A stretch of DNA of 64,000 nt from Streptomyces rishiriensis. Lineage in GTDB: Bacteria; Actinomycetota; Actinomycetes; Streptomycetales; Streptomycetaceae. Location: assembly GCF_030815485.1 (NCBI RefSeq), contig NZ_JAUSWV010000002.1, positions 2,480,001 through 2,544,000 on the forward strand. Direction: 5' to 3'. A program made the translations under genes and the position numbers. The notes beneath the pieces are model-generated. The model was given only the letters and a program-made list of their open reading frames with translations. It did no database searches and was not told the origin of the DNA. Of this stretch, positions 18,095 through 26,241 are shown piece by piece; positions within the stretch are counted from its first letter, which is position 1, and every line of letters begins with the position of its first letter.

Positions 18095-18811
18095 ATGTCG
18101 CGCAGGAGAACTCTCGGCACGAAGAAGAAGATCGCGCTGCTCGTCAGCGCCGCGGCGGTGGCGGGCGCCGGGGCCTTCGCCATGGCGTCCACCTCGAACG
18201 CCTCACAGGACGCGCAGGACGCCAGGACGCTGTCCGCCGGGGACTCGACCGTCTGCGCGGGACTGGCCACGGCCCTCGGCAACAACGAGAAGTTCATCGA
18301 GGGCCAGAGGACGAACCCGGACGCGCAGTCCGCGGCCCGGATCGCCAACCGTGAGGCGGTCATCGCGCAGATCAAGGTCCAGCAGCAGGCGTCCGGCTGC
18401 GTCGTTGGGGAGTCGGCTCAGGACTCCCAGGCGGCACAGCCCTCGCAGGCGGCCTCCGCTCCGGCCGCTTCCGCGCCGGCGGCCTCCGCTCCGGCGGCCT
18501 CCGCTCCGGCCGGAAACACGGGCAACACCGGAAACGCGGGAAACGGCGGCGATGCCGCCTCCGGCCAGCAGGTCTGCAACGGTTCCACGGTGACACTCTC
18601 CGGCGAGGGCGGTGCCCCGGCCGCGTCGAGTAACCAGTTCCCGGCGGGGACCAAGCTGAAGGTCACCAACCTGGACAACAACAAGTCCACGACCGTCGAG
18701 GTGACCTCGGTCTCCGGCAGTTGCGCCCTGCTCAACAACGCGGCCTTCGAACTGGTCCGTGAGCCCGGCAAGTTCCTGATCCGCCGGGCCCTGATCGAGA
18801 AGGTGGGGTGA
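18095..18811 (+). CDS. Secreted protein with Ala/Pro linker and RlpA-like DPBB domain
   Basis: The protein has 238 residues from ATG at 18095 behind an AGGAGG site. The signal peptide covers ~residues 1-37 ('KKKIALLVSAAAVAGAGAF'). A helical region with two Cys (~53 and ~102) follows. A linker of four SAPAA repeats (~118-136, coded by near-identical 15-nt DNA repeats) leads to GNTGNTGNAGNGG. The C-terminal ~80 residues resemble an RlpA-type double-psi beta-barrel ('GTKLKVTNLDNNKSTTVEV', ending 'LNNAAFELV'), but the Asp expected for lytic activity in RlpA is not seen; two Cys ('QQVCNGS', 'SGSCALL') could form a disulfide. It is likely a cell-wall-associated protein. It shares architecture with the DUF1996 protein at 26.2 kb. 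Confidence 0.75.
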   Translation: MSRRRTLGTKKKIALLVSAAAVAGAGAFAMASTSNASQDAQDARTLSAGDSTVCAGLATALGNNEKFIEGQRTNPDAQSAARIANREAVIAQIKVQQQASGCVVGESAQDSQAAQPSQAASAPAASAPAASAPAASAPAGNTGNTGNAGNGGDAASGQQVCNGSTVTLSGEGGAPAASSNQFPAGTKLKVTNLDNNKSTTVEVTSVSGSCALLNNAAFELVREPGKFLIRRALIEKVG

Positions 18812-19138
18812 GCTCCGGCCGCCGGGCACCTCGGTGAACCGGCGGCGCCCTGCGGAGCATCCCGCAGCGGTGTACGGGTCATCGGTCCTGCTGCTCGCGG
18901 CCACGAGCGGCAGGACCGACGCGTCGGGTCCGCGGGCGCCGCATCGCATACGAACCGCCGTGCCGCCGCTCACACCGTGAGCCGCACCACAGAACCACCA
19001 GGTAACACGGGGTTCACATTCGAGCAATGACCGGGAAATCGCCTGTTGACAAGCTGCCGGGCAAACAGGCGGCGCCCCAGTGCCGCAGCGCCGCAGCACC
19101 CGCACGTGCGTCAGACACACCCCCGAAGGAAGTGGCCC
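18812..19138 (+). promoter_or_regulatory. glnII upstream region (no gene)
   Basis: This 327-bp gene-free stretch carries the GlnR-type site at 19002-19039 and the ribosome site GAAGGAAG just before the glnII GTG. Apart from these I see no hairpin or gene that I can support. Confidence 0.6.
19002..19039 (+). promoter_or_regulatory. GlnR-type site upstream of glnII
   Basis: GTAAC-n6-TTCAC-n6-GCAAT-n6-GAAAT has the same 5-6-5-6-5-6-5 spacing as the glnA box, but with weaker central half sites. It ends 99 bp before the glnII start. It fits GlnR/GlnRII control of glnII. Confidence 0.75.
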
Positions 19139-20170
19139 GTGACCTTCAAGGCTGAGTACATCTGGATCGACGGCACCCAGCCGACGGCGAAGCTCCGTTC
19201 CAAGACGAAGATCATCGCGGGCGAGCCCGCCGGTCTCGACGCGCTGGGAATCTGGGGCTTCGACGGGTCCTCCACGAACCAGGCCGAGGGCCACTCCTCG
19301 GACCGTGTCCTCAAGCCGGTCTTCACCTGCCCCGACCCGATCCGCGGCGGCGACGACATCCTCGTCCTGTGCGAGGTCCTCAACATCGACATGACGCCGC
19401 ACGAGTCCAACACGCGTGCCGCGCTCACCGAGGTCTCCGAGAAGTTCGCCGCGCAGGAGCCGATCTTCGGCATCGAGCAGGAGTACACGTTCTTCCAGGA
19501 CGGTTACCCGCTCGGCTTCCCCAAGGGCGGCTTCCCGGCCCCGCAGGGCGGCTACTACTGCGGTGTCGGCGCGGACGAGATCTTCGGCCGTGAGGTCGTC
19601 GAGGCGCACCTGGACAACTGCCTGGCCGCCGGTCTCGCGATCTCCGGCATCAACGCCGAGGTCATGCCCGGCCAGTGGGAGTTCCAGGTCGGCCCGGTCT
19701 CCCCGCTCGAGGTCTCCGACCACCTGTGGGTGGCCCGCTGGCTGCTCTACCGCACCGCCGAGGACTTCGGCATCGCCGCCACCCTCGACCCCAAGCCGGT
19801 CAAGGGCGACTGGAACGGCGCCGGCGCGCACACCAACTTCTCCACCAGGGCGATGCGCGAGGGCTACGAGGCGATCATCACCGCGTGCGAGTCGCTCGGT
19901 GAGGGCTCCAAGCCGCTGGACCACGTCAAGCACTACGGCGCCGGCATCGACGACCGTCTGACGGGACTGCACGAGACCGCCCCGTGGAACGAGTACTCCT
20001 ACGGTGTCTCCAACCGTGGCGCCTCGGTCCGTATCCCGTGGCAGGTCGAGAAGGACGGCAAGGGCTACATCGAGGACCGCCGCCCGAACGCCAACGTCGA
20101 CCCGTACCTGGTGACGCGTCTGATCGTCGACACCTGCTGCTCGGCGCTGGAGAAGGCCGGCCAGGTCTGA
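19139..20170 (+). CDS. glnII: Glutamine synthetase type II
   Basis: Eukaryote-type, octa/decameric glutamine synthetase, a second ammonium-assimilating enzyme in Streptomyces. The protein has 343 residues from GTG at 19139 with GAAGGAAG upstream. Seen motifs: 'GFDGSSTNQAEGHSSD', 'FGIEQEYTFF', 'PGQWEFQVGP', 'WNGAGAHTNFST', 'ASVRIPWQVEKDGKGYIED'. GSII enzymes are not adenylylated, so this isoform escapes the GlnE control that acts on glnA. A GlnR-type site is upstream and a terminator directly downstream. Confidence 0.97.
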   Translation: MTFKAEYIWIDGTQPTAKLRSKTKIIAGEPAGLDALGIWGFDGSSTNQAEGHSSDRVLKPVFTCPDPIRGGDDILVLCEVLNIDMTPHESNTRAALTEVSEKFAAQEPIFGIEQEYTFFQDGYPLGFPKGGFPAPQGGYYCGVGADEIFGREVVEAHLDNCLAAGLAISGINAEVMPGQWEFQVGPVSPLEVSDHLWVARWLLYRTAEDFGIAATLDPKPVKGDWNGAGAHTNFSTRAMREGYEAIITACESLGEGSKPLDHVKHYGAGIDDRLTGLHETAPWNEYSYGVSNRGASVRIPWQVEKDGKGYIEDRRPNANVDPYLVTRLIVDTCCSALEKAGQV

Positions 20171-20190
20171 TCCGCTCCACGGCTCTCGTG

Positions 20191-20223
20191 AAGGGGCGCT
20201 CGCCGACTCGGCGGGCGCCCCTT
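20191..20223 (+). terminator. Terminator after glnII
   Basis: 14-bp stem with one G-U pair and a 5-nt loop, starting 20 bp past the glnII stop. Confidence 0.8.
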
Positions 20224-20242
20224 GCGCATATCCTGCGCTCCC

Positions 20243-22075
20243 ATGGGGACGGAGAGAGACCGGGCGGACCTCGACCGGGCGTACGGCTCGCCGGAGGACG
20301 TGCCCGCACTGCTGCGGGCGCTGGAGTCCGCGGACGAGGCCGTGCGCGAGCGGGCGGTGGACCGGTTGTACTCCTGCCTGTGCTTCCGGGAGGAGGTCCC
20401 CACGGCGCCCGTGGCGCCGCATCTGGTCAGGCTCGCCCTGCACGGGGCCGGCCCCCGGGCCGAACTGCTCAGGCTGCTGGCGAACCTCGCGAACTGGGCC
20501 GGACACCCGGACGAGCGGCGGCGCGTGCGGCAGGCCGTGGCGGAGGCGATGCCGTCCCTGAGGCCCCTCGCGCACGACGCCGACCCGGGCGTACGCGAGG
20601 CGATGGTGCTGCTGATCGCCGCGTGCGGCCGGGAGGCCGGCCCCACGCCGGCCCCGCTGCTGAGGGACCGGCTCGCCGAGGAGAGCGACCCGCTGGTGCG
20701 CGCCCGGATCGTGACGGCGCTCGGGCTGCTGGAGCCGGGCGACGGCGGCTGGCGGCACGGTCTGCTGGCCGACCCCGAGCCCCGGGTCGCGCTCGCCGCC
20801 GCCGAGGACCTGCTGCGCACCACCGAACCGCCCCTGCCGCACCCGCTGGTGGACACGTGCGCGCGGGCGTTCACCGCCGTGCCCGACCTGCCGGAGGAAC
20901 CGGAGACCTCGCTCTGGCCGGCGCACTACCGGCCGCTCACCGAACGGCTGCTGGAGGATCCCGGAGCGGCCCTGCGGGCCCTCGCCCAGGGGATGCCCCT
21001 CGCCTTCGAGATCACCGAGCAGTGGCGGGACCGCGAGGCCGACGTGCTCCCGTGGGCGCTGCGCGAGACGGAGGGCGAGGCCTGGCAGTTGTACCGGCTG
21101 GCCCAGCTGGCCTGCGCGCTGCCGCCGGAGCTGCACGCGCGCGTGCGCGAGCGGGTGCTGCCGTGCCTGGCCGACGGCAGTCCGGCGGTGCGGGCCGGGG
21201 CGGTCACCGCGCTGGCCCGCGCGCGCGTACCGGCCGCGACGGCGGTCGAGGAGACGCTGCGGCTGATCGCGGAGGCGCCCGGTGCGTACGACACCGTCCG
21301 CGCCGTCAGGGCGGTGACCGACGAGTTCGCGGGCGCGGCGACGCCCGTGGCGCGGGCGGTGGCCCGGCAGTCGGGGGAGGGTCACTCGGATCTGGTGAAG
21401 GTGCTGACGAAATACCCCGAGGTGGCGGCGGAGTTCGTCGAGGAGCTCGCCGGACTGCTGACCCGGCACGGCACCGGCTACCCGTCCGTCGCGGTCGCCG
21501 TGCTGAGCGCGCTGGGGCGCGCCGCGGGCGAGGTGGGCGAGCGGGCGCTGCGGACCTGTGTGCGGGAGGGCGTCCACTCCTCGGTCTCGGGGGAAGCCGC
21601 GGTGGCGCTCTGGCCGGTCGCCGCGGACCCGGAACCGGCGCTGTCCTTCCTCCGCCGGGAGCTGACCGCCTCGGCCTCCTCCTGGGCGACGGACCTCGCG
21701 GGCCGGCTCGGTGCCGTCGGCGCGCCGCTGCTGCCGTTCGTCGAGCCGCTTCTCGCGCGCCGTACGCCGTCCGGCAACCGGGCGGCGGCCGCACTGGCCG
21801 TCTGGCGCATCACCGGCAGGACCGAGGACACCGTGGATCCCCTGGCCCGGGAGGCACTGGCGTGGAAGAGGTTCTACCCGGGCCCGCCCCACCCGGTGGC
21901 GACGCTCACGGAGATGGGGCTTCTTCCCCGCTTCGCCGTGGAGCCGCTGCGACGCGGCGCCGAGTCGCCCCGGCGGGCCGTGAAGGACCTGATGTACGGC
22001 GACGCCGCGCATCCCGACGACGTGCTGCGGGCCGCCGTGCGCAAGCTGCTCACGACCGCGCGCGTCGTCGACTGA
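20243..22075 (+). CDS. Large HEAT-repeat protein
   Basis: The protein has 610 residues from ATG at 20243. It is composed nearly entirely of HEAT-type helical pairs with the D-P-x-V-R signature: 'ADPGVREAMVLLIAACG', 'SDPLVRARIVTALGLLE', 'DGSPAVRAGAVTALAR', 'LFREE'-like spacing elsewhere. No signal peptide or membrane span is present, so it is probably a cytoplasmic scaffold or protein-interaction platform. It follows glnII directly, and the proximity to glnII and glnRII is conserved as far as I recall. Whether it has anything to do with nitrogen is unknown. Confidence 0.8.
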   Translation: MGTERDRADLDRAYGSPEDVPALLRALESADEAVRERAVDRLYSCLCFREEVPTAPVAPHLVRLALHGAGPRAELLRLLANLANWAGHPDERRRVRQAVAEAMPSLRPLAHDADPGVREAMVLLIAACGREAGPTPAPLLRDRLAEESDPLVRARIVTALGLLEPGDGGWRHGLLADPEPRVALAAAEDLLRTTEPPLPHPLVDTCARAFTAVPDLPEEPETSLWPAHYRPLTERLLEDPGAALRALAQGMPLAFEITEQWRDREADVLPWALRETEGEAWQLYRLAQLACALPPELHARVRERVLPCLADGSPAVRAGAVTALARARVPAATAVEETLRLIAEAPGAYDTVRAVRAVTDEFAGAATPVARAVARQSGEGHSDLVKVLTKYPEVAAEFVEELAGLLTRHGTGYPSVAVAVLSALGRAAGEVGERALRTCVREGVHSSVSGEAAVALWPVAADPEPALSFLRRELTASASSWATDLAGRLGAVGAPLLPFVEPLLARRTPSGNRAAAALAVWRITGRTEDTVDPLAREALAWKRFYPGPPHPVATLTEMGLLPRFAVEPLRRGAESPRRAVKDLMYGDAAHPDDVLRAAVRKLLTTARVVD

Positions 22076-22152
22076 CGTCGAGTTCGCGCCAGGAACGTCC
22101 AAGCCGTGAGAGGAGGCTCCTGTTACGGGCGGGTGTCTGCTTCAATGGGGCC

Positions 22153-22275
22153 ATGGCCAGCTTCCAGAAGTGCACCGCGACGGGTCGCCACGACCTCGAG
22201 CCCTTCTGGCCTTCCCGTCAGCACCATGACTTCGACCGGGTGTGTTGCCGCGCGATGAACGCGCCGGCCCTCTAA
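22153..22275 (+). CDS. Small Cys/His-containing protein (40 aa)
   Basis: This 40-codon frame runs from ATG at 22153 to TAA. It has 'FQKCTATGRHDLEPFWPSR' followed by 'HHDFDRVCCRAMNAP', giving three Cys and three His in 40 residues, a composition expected of a small metal-binding or redox peptide. The ribosome site is weak (GGGG five bases before ATG). It lies upstream of glnRII on the same strand with 117 bp between. No known family is recognised. Stop and start fit a real small gene, but chance cannot be excluded. Confidence 0.4.
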   Translation: MASFQKCTATGRHDLEPFWPSRQHHDFDRVCCRAMNAPAL

Positions 22276-22392
22276 AGCCGTATACCCCGGCCTTCGGCCA
22301 GCGCGCACGACGTACGTCCCCGACGGGCCCGACCACGAGTCGCGGCCGTCGTCCTTCCCGACGGACTTCTCGCGCGAAAGAGCTGACCTCCC

Positions 22393-22986
22393 ATGGCGAA
22401 CACTCGTCCCCTCTCCTCCGCTCCCAGCCTCACCGCCGCCGCCCCGAACGGCACCGCCCGCCACCGACTGCGGGCCGTCGACCGGGACGAGGTGGTCGAC
22501 ATCGCCGACTTCCTGCCGCCGGGCGCGACCTGGCTGCCCGCTCCCCCGCACACCCTGCCCACCCTGCCGGGCCGGCCGCCGATGGTCGGCTACCTGGTGC
22601 TCGTCCCGGCCGACCAGCAGCCGCCGTTCCTTCCGGTGGCGGTGCCGGACCGGCCGGCGGCCGAGGAGGCCGCCGGGGCCGAGGGTGCCGGACGTCCGCT
22701 CGTACGGATCGACCCCGTCCAGCGCACGGCCTTCGTGGACGGACAGGAACTCGACCTCACGTACCTCGAGTTCGAGCTGCTCGCGCACCTGGTCGCGCAG
22801 CCGAACCGGGTGCACACCCGCGACCAGCTGGTCACCACGGTGTGGGGCTACGGGCACGTGGGCGACGGCCGCACGGTCGACGTCCACATCGCCCGGTTGC
22901 GCCGCAAGCTGGGCGCGCAGTACCGCCAGTCGATCCAGACGGTGCGCCGGGTCGGCTACAAGTACACCCCGCCGACCGGCCACTGA
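22393..22986 (+). CDS. glnRII: OmpR-type winged-helix regulator GlnRII
   Basis: The protein has 197 residues. Residues ~100-195 form an OmpR/PhoB winged helix ('LTYLEFELLAHLVAQPNRVH', 'VWGYGHVGDGRTVDVHIARL', 'TVRRVGYKY'). The N-terminal ~95 residues are Pro/Ala-rich and do not look like a canonical receiver; I see no DD pair and no phospho-acceptor Asp context. Its place shortly after glnII matches S. coelicolor GlnRII (SCO2213, from memory), which binds the glnA and glnII promoters with GlnR. It therefore probably acts on the two GlnR boxes in this window. How it is activated is not visible. Confidence 0.85.
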   Translation: MANTRPLSSAPSLTAAAPNGTARHRLRAVDRDEVVDIADFLPPGATWLPAPPHTLPTLPGRPPMVGYLVLVPADQQPPFLPVAVPDRPAAEEAAGAEGAGRPLVRIDPVQRTAFVDGQELDLTYLEFELLAHLVAQPNRVHTRDQLVTTVWGYGHVGDGRTVDVHIARLRRKLGAQYRQSIQTVRRVGYKYTPPTGH

Positions 22987-23052
22987 CCCGTCCCGTCTGC
23001 CGTCGGCAGAGCACGGTTCCCCCTCGTGTCCGGACCGGGCAGAGTCATCGGC

Positions 23053-24090
23053 ATGAGACTTCTGGTGCTGGGCGGTACGGAGTTCGCGGGACGGGCCGTC
23101 GTCGAGGCGGCCCTCGGACGCGGCTGGGAGGTGACGGTCCTCAACCGGGGGCGGCACGCGTCCGCCCCCGGCATCCGGTCGCTGACCGGTGACCGCACCG
23201 CGCCCGGCGGTCTGGACGCGCTGGCCGAGGGCGACTGGGACGCCGTGGTCGACACCTGGTCCGCGGCGCCCCGCGCGGTGCACGAGGCGGCGCGGCTGCT
23301 GCGGGGCCGCGTCCGCCGGTACGTGTACGTGTCGAGTTGCTCGGTGTACGCCTGGGCCCCGCCCGCCGGGTACGCCGAGGACGCGCCCGTCGTCGAGGGC
23401 GCCGAGCCGGACGCCGGACAGAGCGACTACGCCCGGGACAAGCGCGGCGGCGAACTGGCCGTCCTCGACGCCTTCGGGGCGGAGTCCTCCGTCCTCGTGC
23501 GGGCCGGGCTGATCATCGGCCCGTACGAGAACGTCGGACGGCTGCCCTGGTGGCTGACCCGGATCGCCCGCGGCGGCCCCGTCCTCGCGCCCGGCCCGCA
23601 CGGCCTGCCCCTGCAGTACGTGGACGTCCGCGATCTCGCCGAGTGGATCCTCGGCGGCATCGAGCGGGAGCTGAGCGGGCCGTACAACCTGATGAGCCCG
23701 CAGGGACACACGACCATGGGCGAGCTGCTGGAGGCGTGTGTGCGGGCCACCGGCTCGGACGCCGAACTGCGGTGGACGGCACCGCAGACCATCCTCGAAG
23801 CGGGCATCGAGCCGTGGACGGAACTGCCCGTGTGGGTGCCGCCGGGCAGCGACATGCACGACGCCCTGCACGCGGCCGACGTCTCCCGGGCGGTGGCTGC
23901 GGGGCTGGCCTGCCGTCCGGTCGGGGAGACCGTCGCCGACACCTGGACCTGGCTGAGGTCGATCGGCGGTACGGCGCCCCAGCGTCCGGACCGTTCCCGC
24001 AAGGGCCTGGACCCGGAGGTGGAGGCGAAGGTGCTCGCGATCGGCACCGGCGGCCCGGGCCCCGGAGGTGTACCTGGCACCACCCTCTGA
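23053..24090 (+). CDS. NAD-dependent epimerase/dehydratase (SDR, isoflavone-reductase-like)
   Basis: The protein has 345 residues from ATG at 23053; the frame is open to 23026 but the Rossmann motif needs the later start: 'MRLLVLGGTEFAGRAVVEAA' (GGTxFxG). 'YVYVSSCSVYAW' is the Ser region, and the Tyr-Lys pair is in 'SDYARDKRGGELAVL' (YxxxK). 'LRAGLIIGPYE' and 'QYVDVRDLAEWIL' are typical extended-SDR elements. It is cytoplasmic. The substrate is unknown, possibly a nucleotide sugar or another reductase/epimerase substrate. It lies between glnRII and a two-component pair. Confidence 0.88.
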   Translation: MRLLVLGGTEFAGRAVVEAALGRGWEVTVLNRGRHASAPGIRSLTGDRTAPGGLDALAEGDWDAVVDTWSAAPRAVHEAARLLRGRVRRYVYVSSCSVYAWAPPAGYAEDAPVVEGAEPDAGQSDYARDKRGGELAVLDAFGAESSVLVRAGLIIGPYENVGRLPWWLTRIARGGPVLAPGPHGLPLQYVDVRDLAEWILGGIERELSGPYNLMSPQGHTTMGELLEACVRATGSDAELRWTAPQTILEAGIEPWTELPVWVPPGSDMHDALHAADVSRAVAAGLACRPVGETVADTWTWLRSIGGTAPQRPDRSRKGLDPEVEAKVLAIGTGGPGPGGVPGTTL

Positions 24091-24142
24091 CCGGGGCGTC
24101 GGGCCAGTGACCACCGGTCCACGGCTCCGCCAGACTGACGGC

Positions 24143-25423
24143 ATGAACACCAACACGAAGAGCGGCGGGGCCGGTTCGAGGGCGCGCGGGACGGTGCTCG
24201 CCGCCGGGCGGGGACTCGCGCTGGCGGTCGCATCGCTGCCGCTGAGCATCCTGGGCTTCTGTCTCTCCCTCGTGTCCATGGCGCTGATACCGATCGGCGT
24301 CGGGGCGCTCACCACGCCCTACGTGGTGAAGGGGGTGCGCGCCTACGCCGAGCGGCGGCGGGCGCTCGCCGAGCGGTGGGGCGGGTTGCGCGTCCCGTCG
24401 GCCTACCGGCCTGCCTCCGATTCCGTCAACCCGTTCAGGTGCACCTACGCGCTGCTGCGCGACCCGGCGACCTGGCGGGACCTGCGGTGGCTCCTGGTGG
24501 ACATGACGGCCGGGTTCGTGACCGCGCTGCTGCCGGCCGTCCTGGTCCTCTATCCGCTCGAGGGGTTCGCGCTGGCGGCCGGGCTGTGGCGGGTCATGGG
24601 CGACGGTGACGGGGGCGCCTACTGGTACGGCTTCGTGCCCGTGGACGACCAGCCGACCGCGTTGGGCGCCGGCGCCCTGGCCGGCGCCCTGCTCTTCGTC
24701 GCCCACCGGTACACCGTGAGCGTGTTCCAGGTCCACTTCCGCCTCACCGAGGCCATGCTCACCCCGAGCCAGGCCGAGCTTGCCGAGCGGGTACGGGTGT
24801 TGACGGAGACCCGGCGGGACGCGGTGGACACCTCGGCCGCCGAGCTGCGCCGCATCGAGCGGGATCTGCACGACGGCGCCCAGGCGCGGCTGGTGGCGAT
24901 GGGCATGGACCTCGGCGCCGTCGAGATGCTCGTCGACAAGGACCCGGAGCAGGCCAAGGCGCTGCTCGCGCAGGCCCGCCGGTCGTCCGCCGAGGCGCTC
25001 TCCGAGCTGCGCGACCTGGTGCGCGGCATCCACCCGCCGGTGCTGGCCGAACGTGGACTCGCGGACGCCGTGCGGGCGTTGGCCCTGCGGCTGCCGGTCG
25101 CCACCGAGGTGAGCGTCGAGCTCGAGGGCGGCCGGGTGGAGGCGCCCGTGGAGTCGGCGGCCTATTTCGCGGTGAGCGAGCTGCTCACCAACGCGGTCAA
25201 GCACTCCGGCGCCGGCCGGGTCTGGGTCGACCTCCACCACGGTTCGGGCCGGCTGCGGATCTCGGTCACCGACGACGGCGCGGGCGGCGCGGCGATCGGG
25301 GCCGGCTCGGGCCTCGCCGGCGTCGAGCGGCGACTGGGTACATTCGACGGCGTCCTGGCCGTCAGCTCTCCCGCGGGCGGTCCCACCATGGTGACCATGG
25401 AGATCCCTTGCGTGTTGTCCTAG
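24143..25423 (+). CDS. Sensor histidine kinase (NarX/DesK type)
   Basis: The protein has 426 residues from ATG at 24143. An N-terminal sensor domain has several membrane segments (~26-60, ~120-140, ~145-200) of the 'putative sensor' type seen in many Streptomyces kinases. The HisKA_3 dimerisation motif 'RRIERDLHDGAQARLVAMG' has the phospho-His (~residue 249). It is followed by HATPase_c elements: N-box 'VSELLTNAVKHSGA', G1 'VTDDGAGG' and G2 'GSGLAGVERRL'. The response-regulator start overlaps its 3' end by 16 bp. The signal is unknown. Confidence 0.93.
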   Translation: MNTNTKSGGAGSRARGTVLAAGRGLALAVASLPLSILGFCLSLVSMALIPIGVGALTTPYVVKGVRAYAERRRALAERWGGLRVPSAYRPASDSVNPFRCTYALLRDPATWRDLRWLLVDMTAGFVTALLPAVLVLYPLEGFALAAGLWRVMGDGDGGAYWYGFVPVDDQPTALGAGALAGALLFVAHRYTVSVFQVHFRLTEAMLTPSQAELAERVRVLTETRRDAVDTSAAELRRIERDLHDGAQARLVAMGMDLGAVEMLVDKDPEQAKALLAQARRSSAEALSELRDLVRGIHPPVLAERGLADAVRALALRLPVATEVSVELEGGRVEAPVESAAYFAVSELLTNAVKHSGAGRVWVDLHHGSGRLRISVTDDGAGGAAIGAGSGLAGVERRLGTFDGVLAVSSPAGGPTMVTMEIPCVLS

Positions 25424-26064
25424 CCGAGGACCTCTTCCTGCTGCGGGACGGTCTCGTCCGGCTGCTGGAGGCCTACGACTTCGAGATCGCCGCCGCTGTG
25501 GAGAGCGGGCCCGAACTGGAGCGGGCGCTCGCCGAACTGGAGCCGGACGTCGCCGTGGTCGACGTCCGGCTCCCGCCCACGCACACGGACGAGGGCCTCC
25601 AGTGCGCCCTCCGGGCCCGCCGCAGGAGGCCCGGGCTGCCGGTGCTCGTGCTCTCCCAGCACGTCGAGCAGTTGTACGCGCGCGAGTTGCTGGCGGACGG
25701 CACCGGCGGGATCGGCTATCTGCTGAAGGACCGGGTGTTCGACGCGGAACAGTTCGTGGACGCCGTACGGCGGGTCGCGGCCGGCGGTACGGCGATGGAC
25801 CCGCAGGTGATCCAGCAGTTGCTGGCCCGGCGTTCGGGTGACGGGCAGGGGCCGGTGGACCGGCTCACCCCGCGCGAGCGGGAGGTGATGGAGCTGATGG
25901 CGCAGGGCCGGTCGAACGCGGCGATCGCGGGCAAGCTGGTCGTCACCGAGCGGGCGGTGGCCAAGCACACCGCGAATATTTTCGTGAAGCTGGGTTTGGA
26001 GGTCTCGGACGACGACAACCGCAGGGTGCTGGCGGTGCTGGCCTATCTGGACCGGGATCGCTGA
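25408..26064 (+). CDS. NarL/LuxR-type response regulator
   Basis: The protein has 218 residues starting with TTG at 25408, inside the end of the kinase gene (coupled translation). The receiver domain (~1-120) has acidic 'AEDLF' and phospho-acceptor Asp52 in 'VAVVDVRLPPTHTDEG', and 'GIGYLLKDRVFD' with the conserved Lys. The LuxR HTH is at ~150-210: 'LTPREREVMELMAQGRSNAAI' contacts, then 'VVTERAVAKHTANIF'. The pair forms one two-component system; targets are unknown and no clear operator was found. Confidence 0.93.
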   Translation: MRVVLAEDLFLLRDGLVRLLEAYDFEIAAAVESGPELERALAELEPDVAVVDVRLPPTHTDEGLQCALRARRRRPGLPVLVLSQHVEQLYARELLADGTGGIGYLLKDRVFDAEQFVDAVRRVAAGGTAMDPQVIQQLLARRSGDGQGPVDRLTPREREVMELMAQGRSNAAIAGKLVVTERAVAKHTANIFVKLGLEVSDDDNRRVLAVLAYLDRDR

Positions 26065-26173
26065 CGCCGCCAACTGCCGTGTCTTGTGAGGGTTTTGGGG
26101 TTGTTTCGTCGTACGGGGCTCTCATGAATTTCTGAGCGGGCTGAACGCCGTCGGGGCGACGTGCGTAAAGGAG

Positions 26174-26219
26174 GGGGCAGCTTCAGCTTCACTCCTGTCG
26201 GGCGCCTCGATGCTGCCCC
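26174..26219 (+). promoter_or_regulatory. Possible stem-loop in leader of DUF1996 gene
   Basis: Inverted repeat GGGGCAGC ... GCTGCCCC (8 bp, 30-nt loop) just upstream of the ribosome site of the secreted protein. The loop is long, so it is weak evidence for a leader element. Confidence 0.3.
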
Positions 26220-26241
26220 GCAAGGAAGTCAGAGGAGTTCC

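Noticed and set aside
18203..22102. 1299-codon open frame on the minus strand across glnII and the HEAT gene
   Set aside because: It is a GC-bias shadow: it overlaps well-supported genes on the other strand and its translation is Arg/Gly/Val-rich without domains.
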